A stretch of 64,000 nt of DNA from an actinobacterium LLX17 (GTDB lineage: Bacteria > Actinomycetota > Actinomycetes > Propionibacteriales > Nocardioidaceae), in the NCBI GenBank assembly GCA_000471045.1, contig KI301992.1:1744060-1808059 (forward strand), written 5' to 3'. Both the position numbers and the translations under genes were made by a program. Positions 35,101 to 43,359 of the stretch are shown piece after piece (position 1 is the first letter of the stretch; every line of letters begins with the position of its first letter). The notes under the pieces were generated by a model. That model saw nothing but the letters and a program-made list of their open reading frames with translations. It was not told where the DNA came from and ran no database searches.

Positions 35101-35832
35101 TCAGCGCAGCTGGTCGGCCAGGTCCAGCAACGACGACACCGCGAGATCGGGAGACCTGAAGTACGTGGGGTACGGGCCGGCCGACCGATTCACCCACGCC
35201 GTGGCGAGGCCCGCACGGGACGCACCGTCGATGTCCCAGGGATGGACAGCGACGAGCATGGCGTCCGGAGGATCCACCCCGCACCGCTCCAGCGCGTAGG
35301 CGTACGCGCTCGCCGCGGGCTTCCACAGTGAAGCGTCCTCGACCGAGAGGAGCGCCTCGAACTGGTCGCGGATCCCGGCACGATCGAAGAGATCCCCGGC
35401 GACCGACGCGGAACCGTTGCTCAGTGTCACCAGGCGGATGCCGAGCCGATCCAGCGCGCCGACCCCGTCGGGCACGTCTTCATGTACCTGAAGGCCGGCG
35501 AAGCCTCCCATTATGTGCTCGACCGCCTCCTCGACCCCGCGATTCAACGGCAACCCGTGCAGGCTGACCCGCAGGGCCTCCTCCGCGATGCTCGCAAAGC
35601 GCTCGCTCGTGTCGACGGCCGTCAGGGCGAAACCGTCGCGGAGCAGTCCTGCGAACCACGTCTTCGCCAGCTGCGCAGGTGCGCCGACGTCCTCGAATCG
35701 CTGACCCATGGGTGACGTGTCCGACAACGTCTCGTTGACGTCGAAGATCAGCAGGCTCGGCCGCCGGGGTCCGTCGGGATTCACCGGATGATCGGCACTC
35801 GGAAGCTCATGACCAGCGGGATCTGGCGTCAT
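35101..35832 (-). CDS. HAD superfamily, type II haloacid dehalogenase-like
   Basis: 243 aa. The nucleophile Asp is in LLIFDVNETLSD, motif II in VTLSNGSASV, Lys in LWKPAASAYAYAL and the acidic motif in VHPWDIDGASRAG. This matches haloacid dehalogenase type II; the true substrate could be a phosphate ester. Convergent with the YihY gene. Confidence 0.88.
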   Translation of the reverse strand: MTPDPAGHELPSADHPVNPDGPRRPSLLIFDVNETLSDTSPMGQRFEDVGAPAQLAKTWFAGLLRDGFALTAVDTSERFASIAEEALRVSLHGLPLNRGVEEAVEHIMGGFAGLQVHEDVPDGVGALDRLGIRLVTLSNGSASVAGDLFDRAGIRDQFEALLSVEDASLWKPAASAYAYALERCGVDPPDAMLVAVHPWDIDGASRAGLATAWVNRSAGPYPTYFRSPDLAVSSLLDLADQLR

Positions 35833-35890
35833 GACCTCACGGTAGCCATCCCCGCAGCAGCGGGTGCCCTTCAGACAGGAACCCGTCGCC

Positions 35891-35896
35891 TAGGAT
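35891..35896 (+). promoter_or_regulatory. Leaderless -10 box (TAGGAT)
   Basis: TAGGAT-N6-ATG before the antiporter gene. Confidence 0.5.
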
Positions 35897-35902
35897 CTGG
35901 TC

Positions 35903-36994
35903 ATGGAGCTCGTGGACGTCGGCCGTGTCGTCGCGGGACTCGTCCTGCTCGTCGGAGGCGGCGAGCTGCTCGTGCGGGGCGCCGCAGCCGTGGCCCGCGC
36001 GGTCGGCATCAGCCCGTTGGTCGTCGGCCTCCTCGTGGTCTCGGCGGCCACGTCGGCACCAGAGCTCGCCGTGACGATCGACGCCGTGGCGCGCGGCGAG
36101 CCCAACCTGGCGGTCGGCAACGTCGTCGGCAGCAACATCGTCAACGTGCTGCTCATCCTCGGCCTGTCGGCTGCGCTGGCGCCCCTGGTGGTCAAGCGAC
36201 AGCTCGTCCGCTTCGACCTGCCGGTCATGGTTGGCGTTTCGGCGCTCTTCCTCGTCCTGTCCCTCGACGGCAGCCTTCGGTGGTGGGACGGCCTGATCCT
36301 GCTGGCGTGCCTGGTCGTCCACTCGGTGCTGACGGTGCGCCTCGGGCGCCGCGAGCCCATCGACGCGGCGGAGGGCGCGAGCCTGTCGACGCCGGTGGCG
36401 GCCCTCTTGGTGGTGCTGGGGGTCGGGGTCCTCGTGGCCGGGGCGAACCTGCTCGTGGCGGGTGCGGTCAACATCGCCACGACTGTCGGGGTGAGCAGCC
36501 TGGTCGTGGGACTCACCGTGGTGGCGGTCGGCACCTCGTTGCCGGAGCTGGCGACCTCGCTGATCGCCCTCCTTCGCGGTGAGCGCGACATGGCGGTGGG
36601 CAACATCGTCGGCAGCAGCATCTTCAACATCGCCATGGTCCTCGGACTGCCCGCTCTGCTGTTCTCCGGTGGCATCCCGGTTCCGCCCGCAGCGATCGCC
36701 CTCGACATCCCCCTCATGGTCGCCGCCTCGGTGGCACTCCTGCCCATCGCCTTCACCGGCTTCGTCGTCGCCCGGTGGGAGGGCGGCCTGTTCGTCGGTC
36801 TGTATGGGGCCTACGTGGCCTACGTGGTGCTGGCTGCCACCCAGCACGACGCGCTCGAAGGGTTCACGTCCGTGATGGTGTGGTTCGTGCTGCCGCTCGT
36901 GGCGGTCACCTTGGTGGTGTTCGCCAGCTACGAGGTCGGCGTGGTGCGAGGACGACGCCAGGCCCGCCAGGCCGGCGGGAACGCCGGCAGCTAG
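35903..36994 (+). CDS. Calcium/sodium antiporter (CaCA family)
   Basis: 363 aa with ten or so TM segments in two inverted halves. Each half carries an alpha-repeat: NLAVGNVVGSNIVNVLLILGL and DMAVGNIVGSSIFNIAMVLGL, and each is preceded by an SAPELA or SLPELA ion-binding helix. It exchanges Ca2+ for Na+ or H+ across the membrane. It is the last clearly core gene before the island region. Confidence 0.94.
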   Translation: MELVDVGRVVAGLVLLVGGGELLVRGAAAVARAVGISPLVVGLLVVSAATSAPELAVTIDAVARGEPNLAVGNVVGSNIVNVLLILGLSAALAPLVVKRQLVRFDLPVMVGVSALFLVLSLDGSLRWWDGLILLACLVVHSVLTVRLGRREPIDAAEGASLSTPVAALLVVLGVGVLVAGANLLVAGAVNIATTVGVSSLVVGLTVVAVGTSLPELATSLIALLRGERDMAVGNIVGSSIFNIAMVLGLPALLFSGGIPVPPAAIALDIPLMVAASVALLPIAFTGFVVARWEGGLFVGLYGAYVAYVVLAATQHDALEGFTSVMVWFVLPLVAVTLVVFASYEVGVVRGRRQARQAGGNAGS

Positions 36995-37019
36995 TCCTGA
37001 CGGACGCACTCACATGACG

Positions 37020-37053
37020 AAGGCCCCCTGACCGTCTCCGGTCAGGGGGCCTT
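37020..37053 (-). terminator. Terminator beside tRNA 3'-end copy A
   Basis: A perfect 14-bp stem (AAGGCCCCCTGACC / GGTCAGGGGGCCTT) with a 6-nt loop, just downstream (minus-strand sense) of the tRNA-derived repeat. It also lies between the antiporter gene and the repeat. Confidence 0.8.
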
Positions 37054-37059
37054 CACGTG

Positions 37060-37095
37060 GTAGCGGGGACAGGATTTGAACCTGTGACCTCTGGG
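37060..37095 (-). repeat. tRNA 3'-end fragment, putative att site copy A
   Basis: 36 bp identical to copies at 43178 and 52385. On the minus strand it reads CCCAGAGGTCACAGG and then the T-loop GTTCAAATCC, ending CCCCGCTAC and, here, CA (an encoded CCA end). It corresponds to the anticodon-stem 3' strand, variable loop, T-arm and acceptor 3' strand of a tRNA. The CCCAG-AGGTC context suits initiator tRNA-Met. The 5' half is missing. Copies A and B share 39 bp. Confidence 0.8.
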
Positions 37096-37831
37096 ACGAT
37101 CTGGGCTCCCAGCCCGTACTTCGGAATGTCTTTGGTCAGCTTCGGTTGCCTCGATCTACACGGAGATCGACTGGCTGCCGACGTCGCCACTGTACCGGTT
37201 ACCTCCGGTCGTCTCGGCCTCGTTCGCGTTGTTCCTGAAGGGTTTTCGATGGGCATTTCAATGGGACGGTTCAAATCGTGGGACGTGCCCAGAAGAATTT
37301 CCAGCACCGGTTGTCGCCGGTTGTCTTCTGTTGTCTCGTACCGTCGTCGGACACTTCGGAGTCCTCGACGTCGACCCAGAAGTGGCGGTTGACAGCGCGC
37401 TCGCCGAGGCGCACCGTCGATGTGTGGACGCCCGCGTCATGATCGCCTCCCCGACTCCGGCCGGGACGACCGGGGCCGCCGAATCGGCGGCGCCGTCGGC
37501 TGGCATTGCGGAAGTCCCCGGTGCCGGTGACGCACCGACGCCAGCGGTGGTGGTGACTCACCGCCACCGTGCTGAGCAACTCGGTGCCGCTGCCACAGCG
37601 GCAATATCGACGGTGCCGAGGACTCCTCGGCACCGGTCCCGGCGACACGCCGGCGCCGCTGTGGCGCAGGTCGGCGTAGCGGTCCCGGCTCCGGGCCGGG
37701 ACGGCGGTTCCGACGTCCTGCCGGTCGTGCCGATTCGGCATCACCGTTCGTAAAGCTGTGGGCCGCACGGTCCTGCACCGGGTACGGGACCGGCGCGACC
37801 GGTCGTGCAGCGGGCACGCCGCCGGGATCCA
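37096..37831. other. Intergenic island DNA without a supported gene
   Basis: 736 bp between att copy A and the hypothetical gene. Open frames exist on both strands but have no ribosome site, recognisable domain or balanced composition. The only clear structure is the hairpin run listed separately. Confidence 0.6.
37445..37745. repeat. Run of small perfect hairpins
   Basis: At least seven near-perfect stem-loops lie about every 35 nt: 37475-37491, 37545-37569 (12 bp, one wobble), 37585-37603, 37611-37635 (12 bp), 37639-37653, 37682-37702 and 37728-37740. Loops are 1-5 nt and several have GANTC at the tip. No convincing protein reads through on either strand. Function unknown. Confidence 0.7.
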
Positions 37832-38620
37832 TCACGCCGACTGTGCAACTTGTGAGCGCTTGACGAGTTCTCGGCGGAGTTCTTCGACTCGGCGTACCCA
37901 TGCCGGCCACGGAATGTCGAGGGCAGCGAAATCCTGGATCTCATCGTCAACTCGAACGACTCCGTCCTTAGCGTCGGCATCCCAGAAGGCCACGGACTTG
38001 CCGTTTCCGGCAAAGCGGATGCGCCAGTAGGTGCCTGCGTGGTCCGTGAACGAACTCGCAACGACCACCCGGCCGAGAATTTCGACAGCAAGCTCGGGCG
38101 TGAACCCCTCGACGACCGACTCGACGACGAAGGTGTTCACGTCGTGCTTCGAACCAGCGCGCTGAACGCTTTGGCGGGTCCAGTGGGCTCCTCCCTTGCT
38201 GATCCCGTAGAAGGCCGTGACGATCTCCGCCACCTCGGCAGCAGTGGCGGGCGACGCTGCACTGAACAGCGCGTCCAGGACGCCACCAGCCATCGTGGCG
38301 AGACCGGCGGTTTTCTCCAGTAGGTCGCAGTCGAGGCCGAAGTCGGCGTCCACGAGCAGGAACCGCGTGAGCTCTCGCAGTCTGGCGACGTCGTCACCGG
38401 CTGCTGCGCCGTTGGCTGCAGCAGCGATCCCTCGAACGGTGGCGACTTTCGCGTGACCTTCCCGCAGCACGTGTCGCACGACCTCGGCGGTTTCCTCATC
38501 GAGCCCTTCAGCAATGCCGGTTCCATCGGGGCTCCCCCAGAGGAATGCCCATGTCCCAAGTTGGGCGCCCAGCGCAATCGGAGGCGAGATGGCGTTCCGC
38601 TCCAGCAACCGAGCCAGCAA
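37832..38620 (-). CDS. Unrecognised protein, possibly 5'-truncated
   Basis: 262 aa if started at TTG 38620. The frame stays open for another ~65 bp upstream (reading ELGPIPAATNAIIFNHLL) to a stop without any ATG or GTG, so the true N-terminus may have been lost. Soluble, with helix-rich Ala/Glu stretches and a C-terminal domain containing TYWRIRFAGNGKSVAFWDADAKDG. GC is lower than in flanking genes, suggesting transfer. I do not recognise the family. Confidence 0.6.
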   Translation of the reverse strand: MLARLLERNAISPPIALGAQLGTWAFLWGSPDGTGIAEGLDEETAEVVRHVLREGHAKVATVRGIAAAANGAAAGDDVARLRELTRFLLVDADFGLDCDLLEKTAGLATMAGGVLDALFSAASPATAAEVAEIVTAFYGISKGGAHWTRQSVQRAGSKHDVNTFVVESVVEGFTPELAVEILGRVVVASSFTDHAGTYWRIRFAGNGKSVAFWDADAKDGVVRVDDEIQDFAALDIPWPAWVRRVEELRRELVKRSQVAQSA

Positions 38621-38782
38621 GTGGTTAAAGATGATCGCGTTGGTCGCCGCCGGGATGGGGCCGAGTTCCTCGCATCCGCCTCACATCGCGCTCTGTGGTG
38701 ACCACGGTCCCATGCTCAGGGATCACGTGGGCCCACATGTGAGAGTGCTCTGTCTGTGGACTGCCCTGACCCCCCGTGGCCT

Positions 38783-38788
38783 TAGGCT
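38783..38788 (+). promoter_or_regulatory. Leaderless -10 box (TAGGCT)
   Basis: TAGGCT-N7-ATG before the glycosyltransferase gene; lies in the 38621-38795 gap, which holds nothing else I can name. Confidence 0.45.
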
Positions 38789-38795
38789 CCCGGGC

Positions 38796-40223
38796 ATGTC
38801 AGGGGTTCGCTTCCACCAGACGATCGGCGCGGTCGTCCTGGGCGTCGTGGCGTGCGCGGCCGGCCTGCTGGTGCTGGCCATCACGGCGGCAGACCCGCAG
38901 GGCGGGGAGGAGACGACCGAGGGACTCTTCCTCGGCCTCTGGAACGTCGTGTACGACACGCGGGCACCGTCGACCAGCATCGTCCTGGCGGCAGTCGCGA
39001 CAGCCCTGCTGCTGGCGGCCGGCGTCGCGCTGCTGGAACGGCGGATCGCCACGGTCACCCGCCGGGTTGCCGACCCTGGCGTCGCGCCCTTGGCGCCCCG
39101 GGCCTGGATGGCGCAGACGCGAGGCGTGTTCGCCGGACCCATCACGGTGACGGTCCTCATCCCGGCGCACAACGAGGAGGACCGGCTCGAGCAGACGATC
39201 GCCTCCCTGGCCGGGCAGACCCGTCCGCCGGACCACACCATCGTCGTCGCCGACAACTGCACCGACGCGACGGTCGCCGTGGCGCGAGCCGCCTACGTCG
39301 AGGTCTTCGAGTCCGTGGGCAACACGGCCAAGAAGGCCGGCGCCCTCAACCAGGCCCTGCGCCAGCTGCTGCCGGGACTCGGCGACAACTCCCTGGTCAT
39401 GGTGATGGACGCCGACACGATCCTGAGCGAGCACTTCCTGGAGTCCGCCGTCCGACGGTTCACCGATGATCGTGCGCTGATGGCCGTCGGCGGCGTGTTC
39501 CTCGGCGAGGACGGCCACGGACTGATCGGCCAGTTCCAGCGCAACGAGTACCTGCGGTACGGCCGCGAGATCCGCCGCCGCCGGGGCCGCGTTCTCGTCC
39601 TCACCGGCACCGCGTCGATCTTCCGTCCCCCCGCGCTGCGAGCCGTCGCCGCAGCACGCGGGACCTCCATCCCCGGCACGGTCGGCGACGTCTACGACAC
39701 CGCTGCCCTCACCGAGGACAACGAGCTCACGATCGCCCTCAAGTCGTTGGGGGCCCTGATGGCATCGCCCCCGGAGTGCACCGTCGTCACCGAGCTCATG
39801 CCCACCTGGCGCGACCTCTGGCGCCAGAGGCTCCGCTGGCAGCGTGGCGCGCTGGAGAACATCGGCGCCTACGGCATGACGCCTCACACGATGCGGTACT
39901 GGGCGCAACAGCTCGGCATCGGCTACGGCGCGATCGCGCTGGTGTCCTACCTGCTGCTGATGCTCCTCATGCTGTTGTCGCTGGAGGTGTGGATCTGGTT
40001 CCCGTTCTGGTTGGGGCTGGGTGCCGTCTTCGCCGTGGAACGGCTCGTGACCGCCTGGCGAGGCGGCGCCCGCGCGCGTTGGCTCGCCGTGGCCTTGGTG
40101 CCCGAGCTGTTGTACGACCTCTTCCTCGATGTGGTCTACGCCAAGGGAATCATCGACATCTCGTTGAGCCGACAGGCCCGGTGGGGCGGCGAGCCCCTGT
40201 CTGAAGGGGTGGCCCTCGCATGA
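38796..40223 (+). CDS. Processive-type family 2 glycosyltransferase, membrane-bound
   Basis: 475 aa. Two N-terminal TM segments, a GT2 domain (about 110-350) and three or four C-terminal TM segments. Catalytic motifs: VVADNCTD, VMDADTIL (DxD), ALTEDNELT (ED) and QRLRWQRGALEN (Q-x2-RW). This is the layout of poly-N-acetylglucosamine, cellulose and hyaluronan synthases, so an exopolysaccharide role is likely. It overlaps a 73-aa membrane protein by 4 bp. Confidence 0.88.
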   Translation: MSGVRFHQTIGAVVLGVVACAAGLLVLAITAADPQGGEETTEGLFLGLWNVVYDTRAPSTSIVLAAVATALLLAAGVALLERRIATVTRRVADPGVAPLAPRAWMAQTRGVFAGPITVTVLIPAHNEEDRLEQTIASLAGQTRPPDHTIVVADNCTDATVAVARAAYVEVFESVGNTAKKAGALNQALRQLLPGLGDNSLVMVMDADTILSEHFLESAVRRFTDDRALMAVGGVFLGEDGHGLIGQFQRNEYLRYGREIRRRRGRVLVLTGTASIFRPPALRAVAAARGTSIPGTVGDVYDTAALTEDNELTIALKSLGALMASPPECTVVTELMPTWRDLWRQRLRWQRGALENIGAYGMTPHTMRYWAQQLGIGYGAIALVSYLLLMLLMLLSLEVWIWFPFWLGLGAVFAVERLVTAWRGGARARWLAVALVPELLYDLFLDVVYAKGIIDISLSRQARWGGEPLSEGVALA

Positions 40224-40441
40224 GTGAGCTGAGTTGGGGAGCGCCGCGCTCGATCCTGCCGCACACCCTCGTGGAATCGGTTCCGTTCGCGATCCTCGCC
40301 ACCTTCGTCGCCATCAACACGCTCATGTACGCCGCGCTGGCCACGGCGAAGATCCTGCCGCGGCTGCACCCCACGGACTGGCTGCCCCGGCGCCATCAGC
40401 GCGCAGAGACACGGAGCATCTACCCGGACGCCGAGATCTGA
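40220..40441 (+). CDS. Small membrane protein coupled to the glycosyltransferase
   Basis: 73 aa with one TM helix (ESVPFAILATFVAINTLMYAALATA) and a basic C-terminal tail. ATG lies within the ATGA overlap with the glycosyltransferase stop. It may be an accessory subunit, as small membrane partners accompany several polysaccharide synthases. Family not recognised. Confidence 0.7.
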   Translation: MSELSWGAPRSILPHTLVESVPFAILATFVAINTLMYAALATAKILPRLHPTDWLPRRHQRAETRSIYPDAEI

Positions 40442-40451
40442 GCGCACCCGG

Positions 40452-41501
40452 TCAGTCGCCCACCACGCGCGACACGAGCCACTCCTCGAGCGCCCGCGCG
40501 GCAACAGGATCCGGGCGGTCGCCGTGCTGACGGGCGTGCCAGCGCACCGCAGCGTCGTCTGCGCCGTCCCGAAGCACCGTTGACATCGCGCAGTCCTCGA
40601 CACCTCCTGGGTGCACACGGCCGAGGGAGGCATGTCGCCAGTGCAAGGCGAACGCGCCGAGCATCGTCGTCACAGGCTTTTGCGGTCTCGGCGCCCACCT
40701 GCCTCGGATCCAGTCGGCCACCGCCTCGGGCGGCATCGGACAGGCGTAGAGAAAGCCCTGTCCAAGGTCCGCACCCAGGAGAAGAACTGCCTCGGCCAGT
40801 GACGTGTTCTCGACACCTTCGGCGACGATCCGGCATCCCTGAGAGGTAGCCGCGCTCACGAGCGAGTCGATCGTCGAGGCGGCCGACCGGGGATCACTCA
40901 GCAGGAGCCCCACGAGCGACCGATCGATCTTGACGACGTCGAACGGCAGGTCCGTCAGCCTCGCGATGGTGCTGTGCCCCGCGCCGAAGTCGTCCATGCC
41001 CACGCGCACGCCGAGTCGGCGCAGCTGGACCAGGGTCTCGGTCTGCGCGGCGCAGTCGACCGGGCTGGTCTCCAGGACCTCGACGACGAGGCGGTCGGCG
41101 CTGAGCGCCTGCCGCTCGAGGGCCGTGGCGACCCAGGAGCTGCACCGGCGATCGCGCAGCGTCCTCGGATCGACGTTGACGCTCACGTCGACGGTGATGC
41201 CCTCGAGGTCCCAGCTGCGAACATGCCCCAGCACCCGACCCAGGACGCGTTGGAACAGTCGGTCGACGTCCTGCGCCGACAGGGCCGGGAGGAACTCGGC
41301 GGGCGCGAGCCGCCGCCCACCGACGTCCCACCGGACGAGAGCCTCGAAGGTCCGCGCCGCGCCGGTGCGCAGGTTGACCACGGGCTGGAGCTCGAGCCGG
41401 AGACCGTCGTCGTCGACGTCGACCTCCACAGGGCTGCGGTTCACGGGTACCGCCACGATCCTCTGGCTCGATGACGGGACCTGAGCCCCTGAGGTGGCCA
41501 C
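40452..41501 (-). CDS. EAL-domain protein (c-di-GMP phosphodiesterase-like)
   Basis: 349 aa. An EAL domain at about 30-270 keeps the catalytic set: FEALVRW, VSVNVDPRTL, VLETS, MDDFGAGHST, VVKIDRSLV, AEGVENTSLA and GQGFLYACPMP. It could hydrolyse cyclic di-GMP. The last ~75 residues (from VTTMLGAFALHWRHASL) are an extension without a recognised fold. It is convergent with the glycosyltransferase operon; c-di-GMP often controls such synthases. Confidence 0.88.
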   Translation of the reverse strand: MATSGAQVPSSSQRIVAVPVNRSPVEVDVDDDGLRLELQPVVNLRTGAARTFEALVRWDVGGRRLAPAEFLPALSAQDVDRLFQRVLGRVLGHVRSWDLEGITVDVSVNVDPRTLRDRRCSSWVATALERQALSADRLVVEVLETSPVDCAAQTETLVQLRRLGVRVGMDDFGAGHSTIARLTDLPFDVVKIDRSLVGLLLSDPRSAASTIDSLVSAATSQGCRIVAEGVENTSLAEAVLLLGADLGQGFLYACPMPPEAVADWIRGRWAPRPQKPVTTMLGAFALHWRHASLGRVHPGGVEDCAMSTVLRDGADDAAVRWHARQHGDRPDPVAARALEEWLVSRVVGD

Positions 41502-41507
41502 GTTAGG

Positions 41508-42545
41508 TCACCCGAGGTCCACCCGGCGGGCCTCCCCGTCCCCCGACGGGTCAGGAATCGTCTCCGGCAGCTCCCGCACCGGCATGACCACGACGTCGTT
41601 GATCTTCCAGTCGAGGTCTCGCAGGGCCTCGACGGCCTCCTCCAACCGGTCGATCGTCACCTCGGCCTCGTGGTCCGGCTGGACGAAGGCCTCGACGTGG
41701 AAGACGTGCCCCTGGTCGCGGACGCGGGACCTGCTTCCTCGCACCCAAGAGAGCTGCCCGAGGACCCGGTCGACCTCGACGGTCAGCTCGTGCGGCCGGG
41801 CGTCGTCGAAGGACCGGGCTCGCTGGTCCATCAGGGCGTCGGACGCACCGCGGAGGTTGCGCCAGCCGTCACGCACGATGGAGACGGAGATGAGCAAGGC
41901 TGCTCCGGCGTCCGCCCACCACAGACCGATCCCGATGCCGAGCACCCCCGCGATGGTCCCTGCGGCGGTCATCCAGTCCGCCTTCTGCATGTCTGCGTCG
42001 GCGTGCAGGACCTTGTCGTGCAGCTGCTCGGCGAGTGGCATCTTCAGCCGTCCCAAGATGACGGGCCCGATACCGGTGTAGAGCATCGCTGCGATCATCA
42101 GCCAGCCCGACCAGACGGTCTGCCCGAGCACCACGGTCGTCCCGATCGGCGGATGCTCGGCCCGGACGAGCCCCATCGCGGCGTCGAACGCCAGCGCCGT
42201 CCCCACCGCGAGCAGCGCCACCGCAGCTGTGAGGTGCCCGATCGCCGTGGAGCGGTGAAAGCCGTAGGGGTGGTCCGGCGAGGGCCGTCGTCGTCCCAGC
42301 CTCACGGCGACCAGGAACGCGATGGGCGGCACCAAGGCCAACAGGTCCTCGACCCACGCGGTACGCATGGCCTGCGAGCTGCCCATCGTCAGGTACACGA
42401 CCAGCACCGCCGACGCCATGAACGCCAGGGTCACCCACTCGAGGCGGGTGGCCCGGCGCAAGGCGCGGGCTTGCGCGTCGGGGAGGTCGGTGTGCCCGAA
42501 CCGGGCGCGCGGCCACCCTTCATCACCAGGATCGTCATCACTCAC
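41508..42545 (-). CDS. Cation diffusion facilitator family transporter
   Basis: 345 aa with about six TM segments. DHPYGFHR and HADADMQKADWMTAAG are conserved CDF motifs (the second holds the His/Asp metal site), and the C-terminal ~90 residues form the cytoplasmic ferredoxin-like domain. It exports divalent metals such as zinc or iron by proton exchange. The GTG start overlaps the stop of the upstream lipoprotein gene. Confidence 0.9.
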   Translation of the reverse strand: MSDDDPGDEGWPRARFGHTDLPDAQARALRRATRLEWVTLAFMASAVLVVYLTMGSSQAMRTAWVEDLLALVPPIAFLVAVRLGRRRPSPDHPYGFHRSTAIGHLTAAVALLAVGTALAFDAAMGLVRAEHPPIGTTVVLGQTVWSGWLMIAAMLYTGIGPVILGRLKMPLAEQLHDKVLHADADMQKADWMTAAGTIAGVLGIGIGLWWADAGAALLISVSIVRDGWRNLRGASDALMDQRARSFDDARPHELTVEVDRVLGQLSWVRGSRSRVRDQGHVFHVEAFVQPDHEAEVTIDRLEEAVEALRDLDWKINDVVVMPVRELPETIPDPSGDGEARRVDLG

Positions 42546-43024
42546 GGCGCCACCACCTCTTGGCGGTCCAGCCATCGCTCGAGGGCGCTCTGCCAGGCGT
42601 TCTCGCCCATCGGCACCATCATCACGTGAGCCTCGGTCCGTTCACCGGCCTTCGTCTCGACGTAGGGCCTGAGGAGGGCGACCTTCTTCACCCACGCGTT
42701 GTCCTTCGTGAAGCCGCCGACCGCCACATCGATCGAGCCGTCCTCCAGCATCGTGACCAGGTGTTCCTCTCCTGCCACCACCCACTCCACGCGAACGCCC
42801 AGATCGTCCGCGTAGGACTCCACCAGGTCAGGCTCGAGCCCGGCCGGCCGGCCGTCCCCGAGCTCGACCCAGCCCACGGCCGGTGAGGCACCGGCGCGCA
42901 GCACCCCCGAGCGGCGCACGTCGTCGAGGGTCCCGTCGGGATCTCTCGGGATCGTGGCGCCGCAGCCGGTGACGAGGACCAGCGCAGCGATGACCACCAG
43001 CCACCTGCCGCGTCGCCAGCACAT
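42542..43024 (-). CDS. Short periplasmic solute-binding lipoprotein
   Basis: 160 aa. Signal peptide with lipobox VTGC, then DVRRSGVLRAGASPAVGWVELGDGRPAGLEPDLVESYADDLG, the start of a family 3 solute-binding domain. About 100 residues shorter than usual, ending near a QSALERWLDRQE helix, so it may lack part of the second lobe. Translationally coupled to the CDF transporter. Confidence 0.72.
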   Translation of the reverse strand: MCWRRGRWLVVIAALVLVTGCGATIPRDPDGTLDDVRRSGVLRAGASPAVGWVELGDGRPAGLEPDLVESYADDLGVRVEWVVAGEEHLVTMLEDGSIDVAVGGFTKDNAWVKKVALLRPYVETKAGERTEAHVMMVPMGENAWQSALERWLDRQEVVAP

Positions 43025-43135
43025 CGCGGCACCGCCTTCCCCGTCGACGTCACACCTGCGGGGGCGGTCACGAGGGACCCCGCTCCCGTCCGGTCTACCC
43101 GGATCGGTTGGCCGACGCAACCAGGACATGACGAA

Positions 43136-43169
43136 GGCCCCCGGCCGGCATGTCTGCCGATCGGGGGCC
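43136..43169 (-). terminator. Terminator beside tRNA 3'-end copy B
   Basis: Stem GGCCCCCG / CGGGGGCC with an inner CGGCA / TGCCG stem and TGTC loop. The preceding ACATGACGAAGGCCCC matches the flank of copy A, so the downstream tRNA flank is partly repeated too. Confidence 0.7.
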
Positions 43170-43177
43170 ATCGAGTG

Positions 43178-43213
43178 GTAGCGGGGACAGGATTTGAACC
43201 TGTGACCTCTGGG
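43178..43213 (-). repeat. tRNA 3'-end fragment, putative att site copy B
   Basis: The same 36 bp as copies A and C, extended to 39 bp identity with A (GTG in front on the plus strand, giving the CCA end). No tRNA 5' half is attached. Confidence 0.8.
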
Positions 43214-43359
43214 CATGATCGAAGGCCCGCCCCGGACTACTGCAACTCTCGGGTCCCCTTGGAAAACCTCGGGTTCTTGAGGAGATTCCCCATCGGACGC
43301 CTCCAACTGTATCGGAACGTCTCGGAACGATTGCCCATCGCTTCTGATGATCTTCTGAT

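Noticed and set aside
37057..37392. Open frame starting VAGTGFEPVTSG, repeated at 43175
   Set aside because: It is the antisense reading of the tRNA 3' end, a well-known false protein; no ribosome site or domain.
37445..37745. CRISPR array or integron attC array
   Set aside because: Hairpins are not copies of one repeat, spacing is irregular and there are no cas or intI genes near.
37229..37753. 174-codon plus-strand frame in the hairpin region
   Set aside because: No ribosome site, low-complexity Ala/Arg/Pro translation dictated by the inverted repeats.
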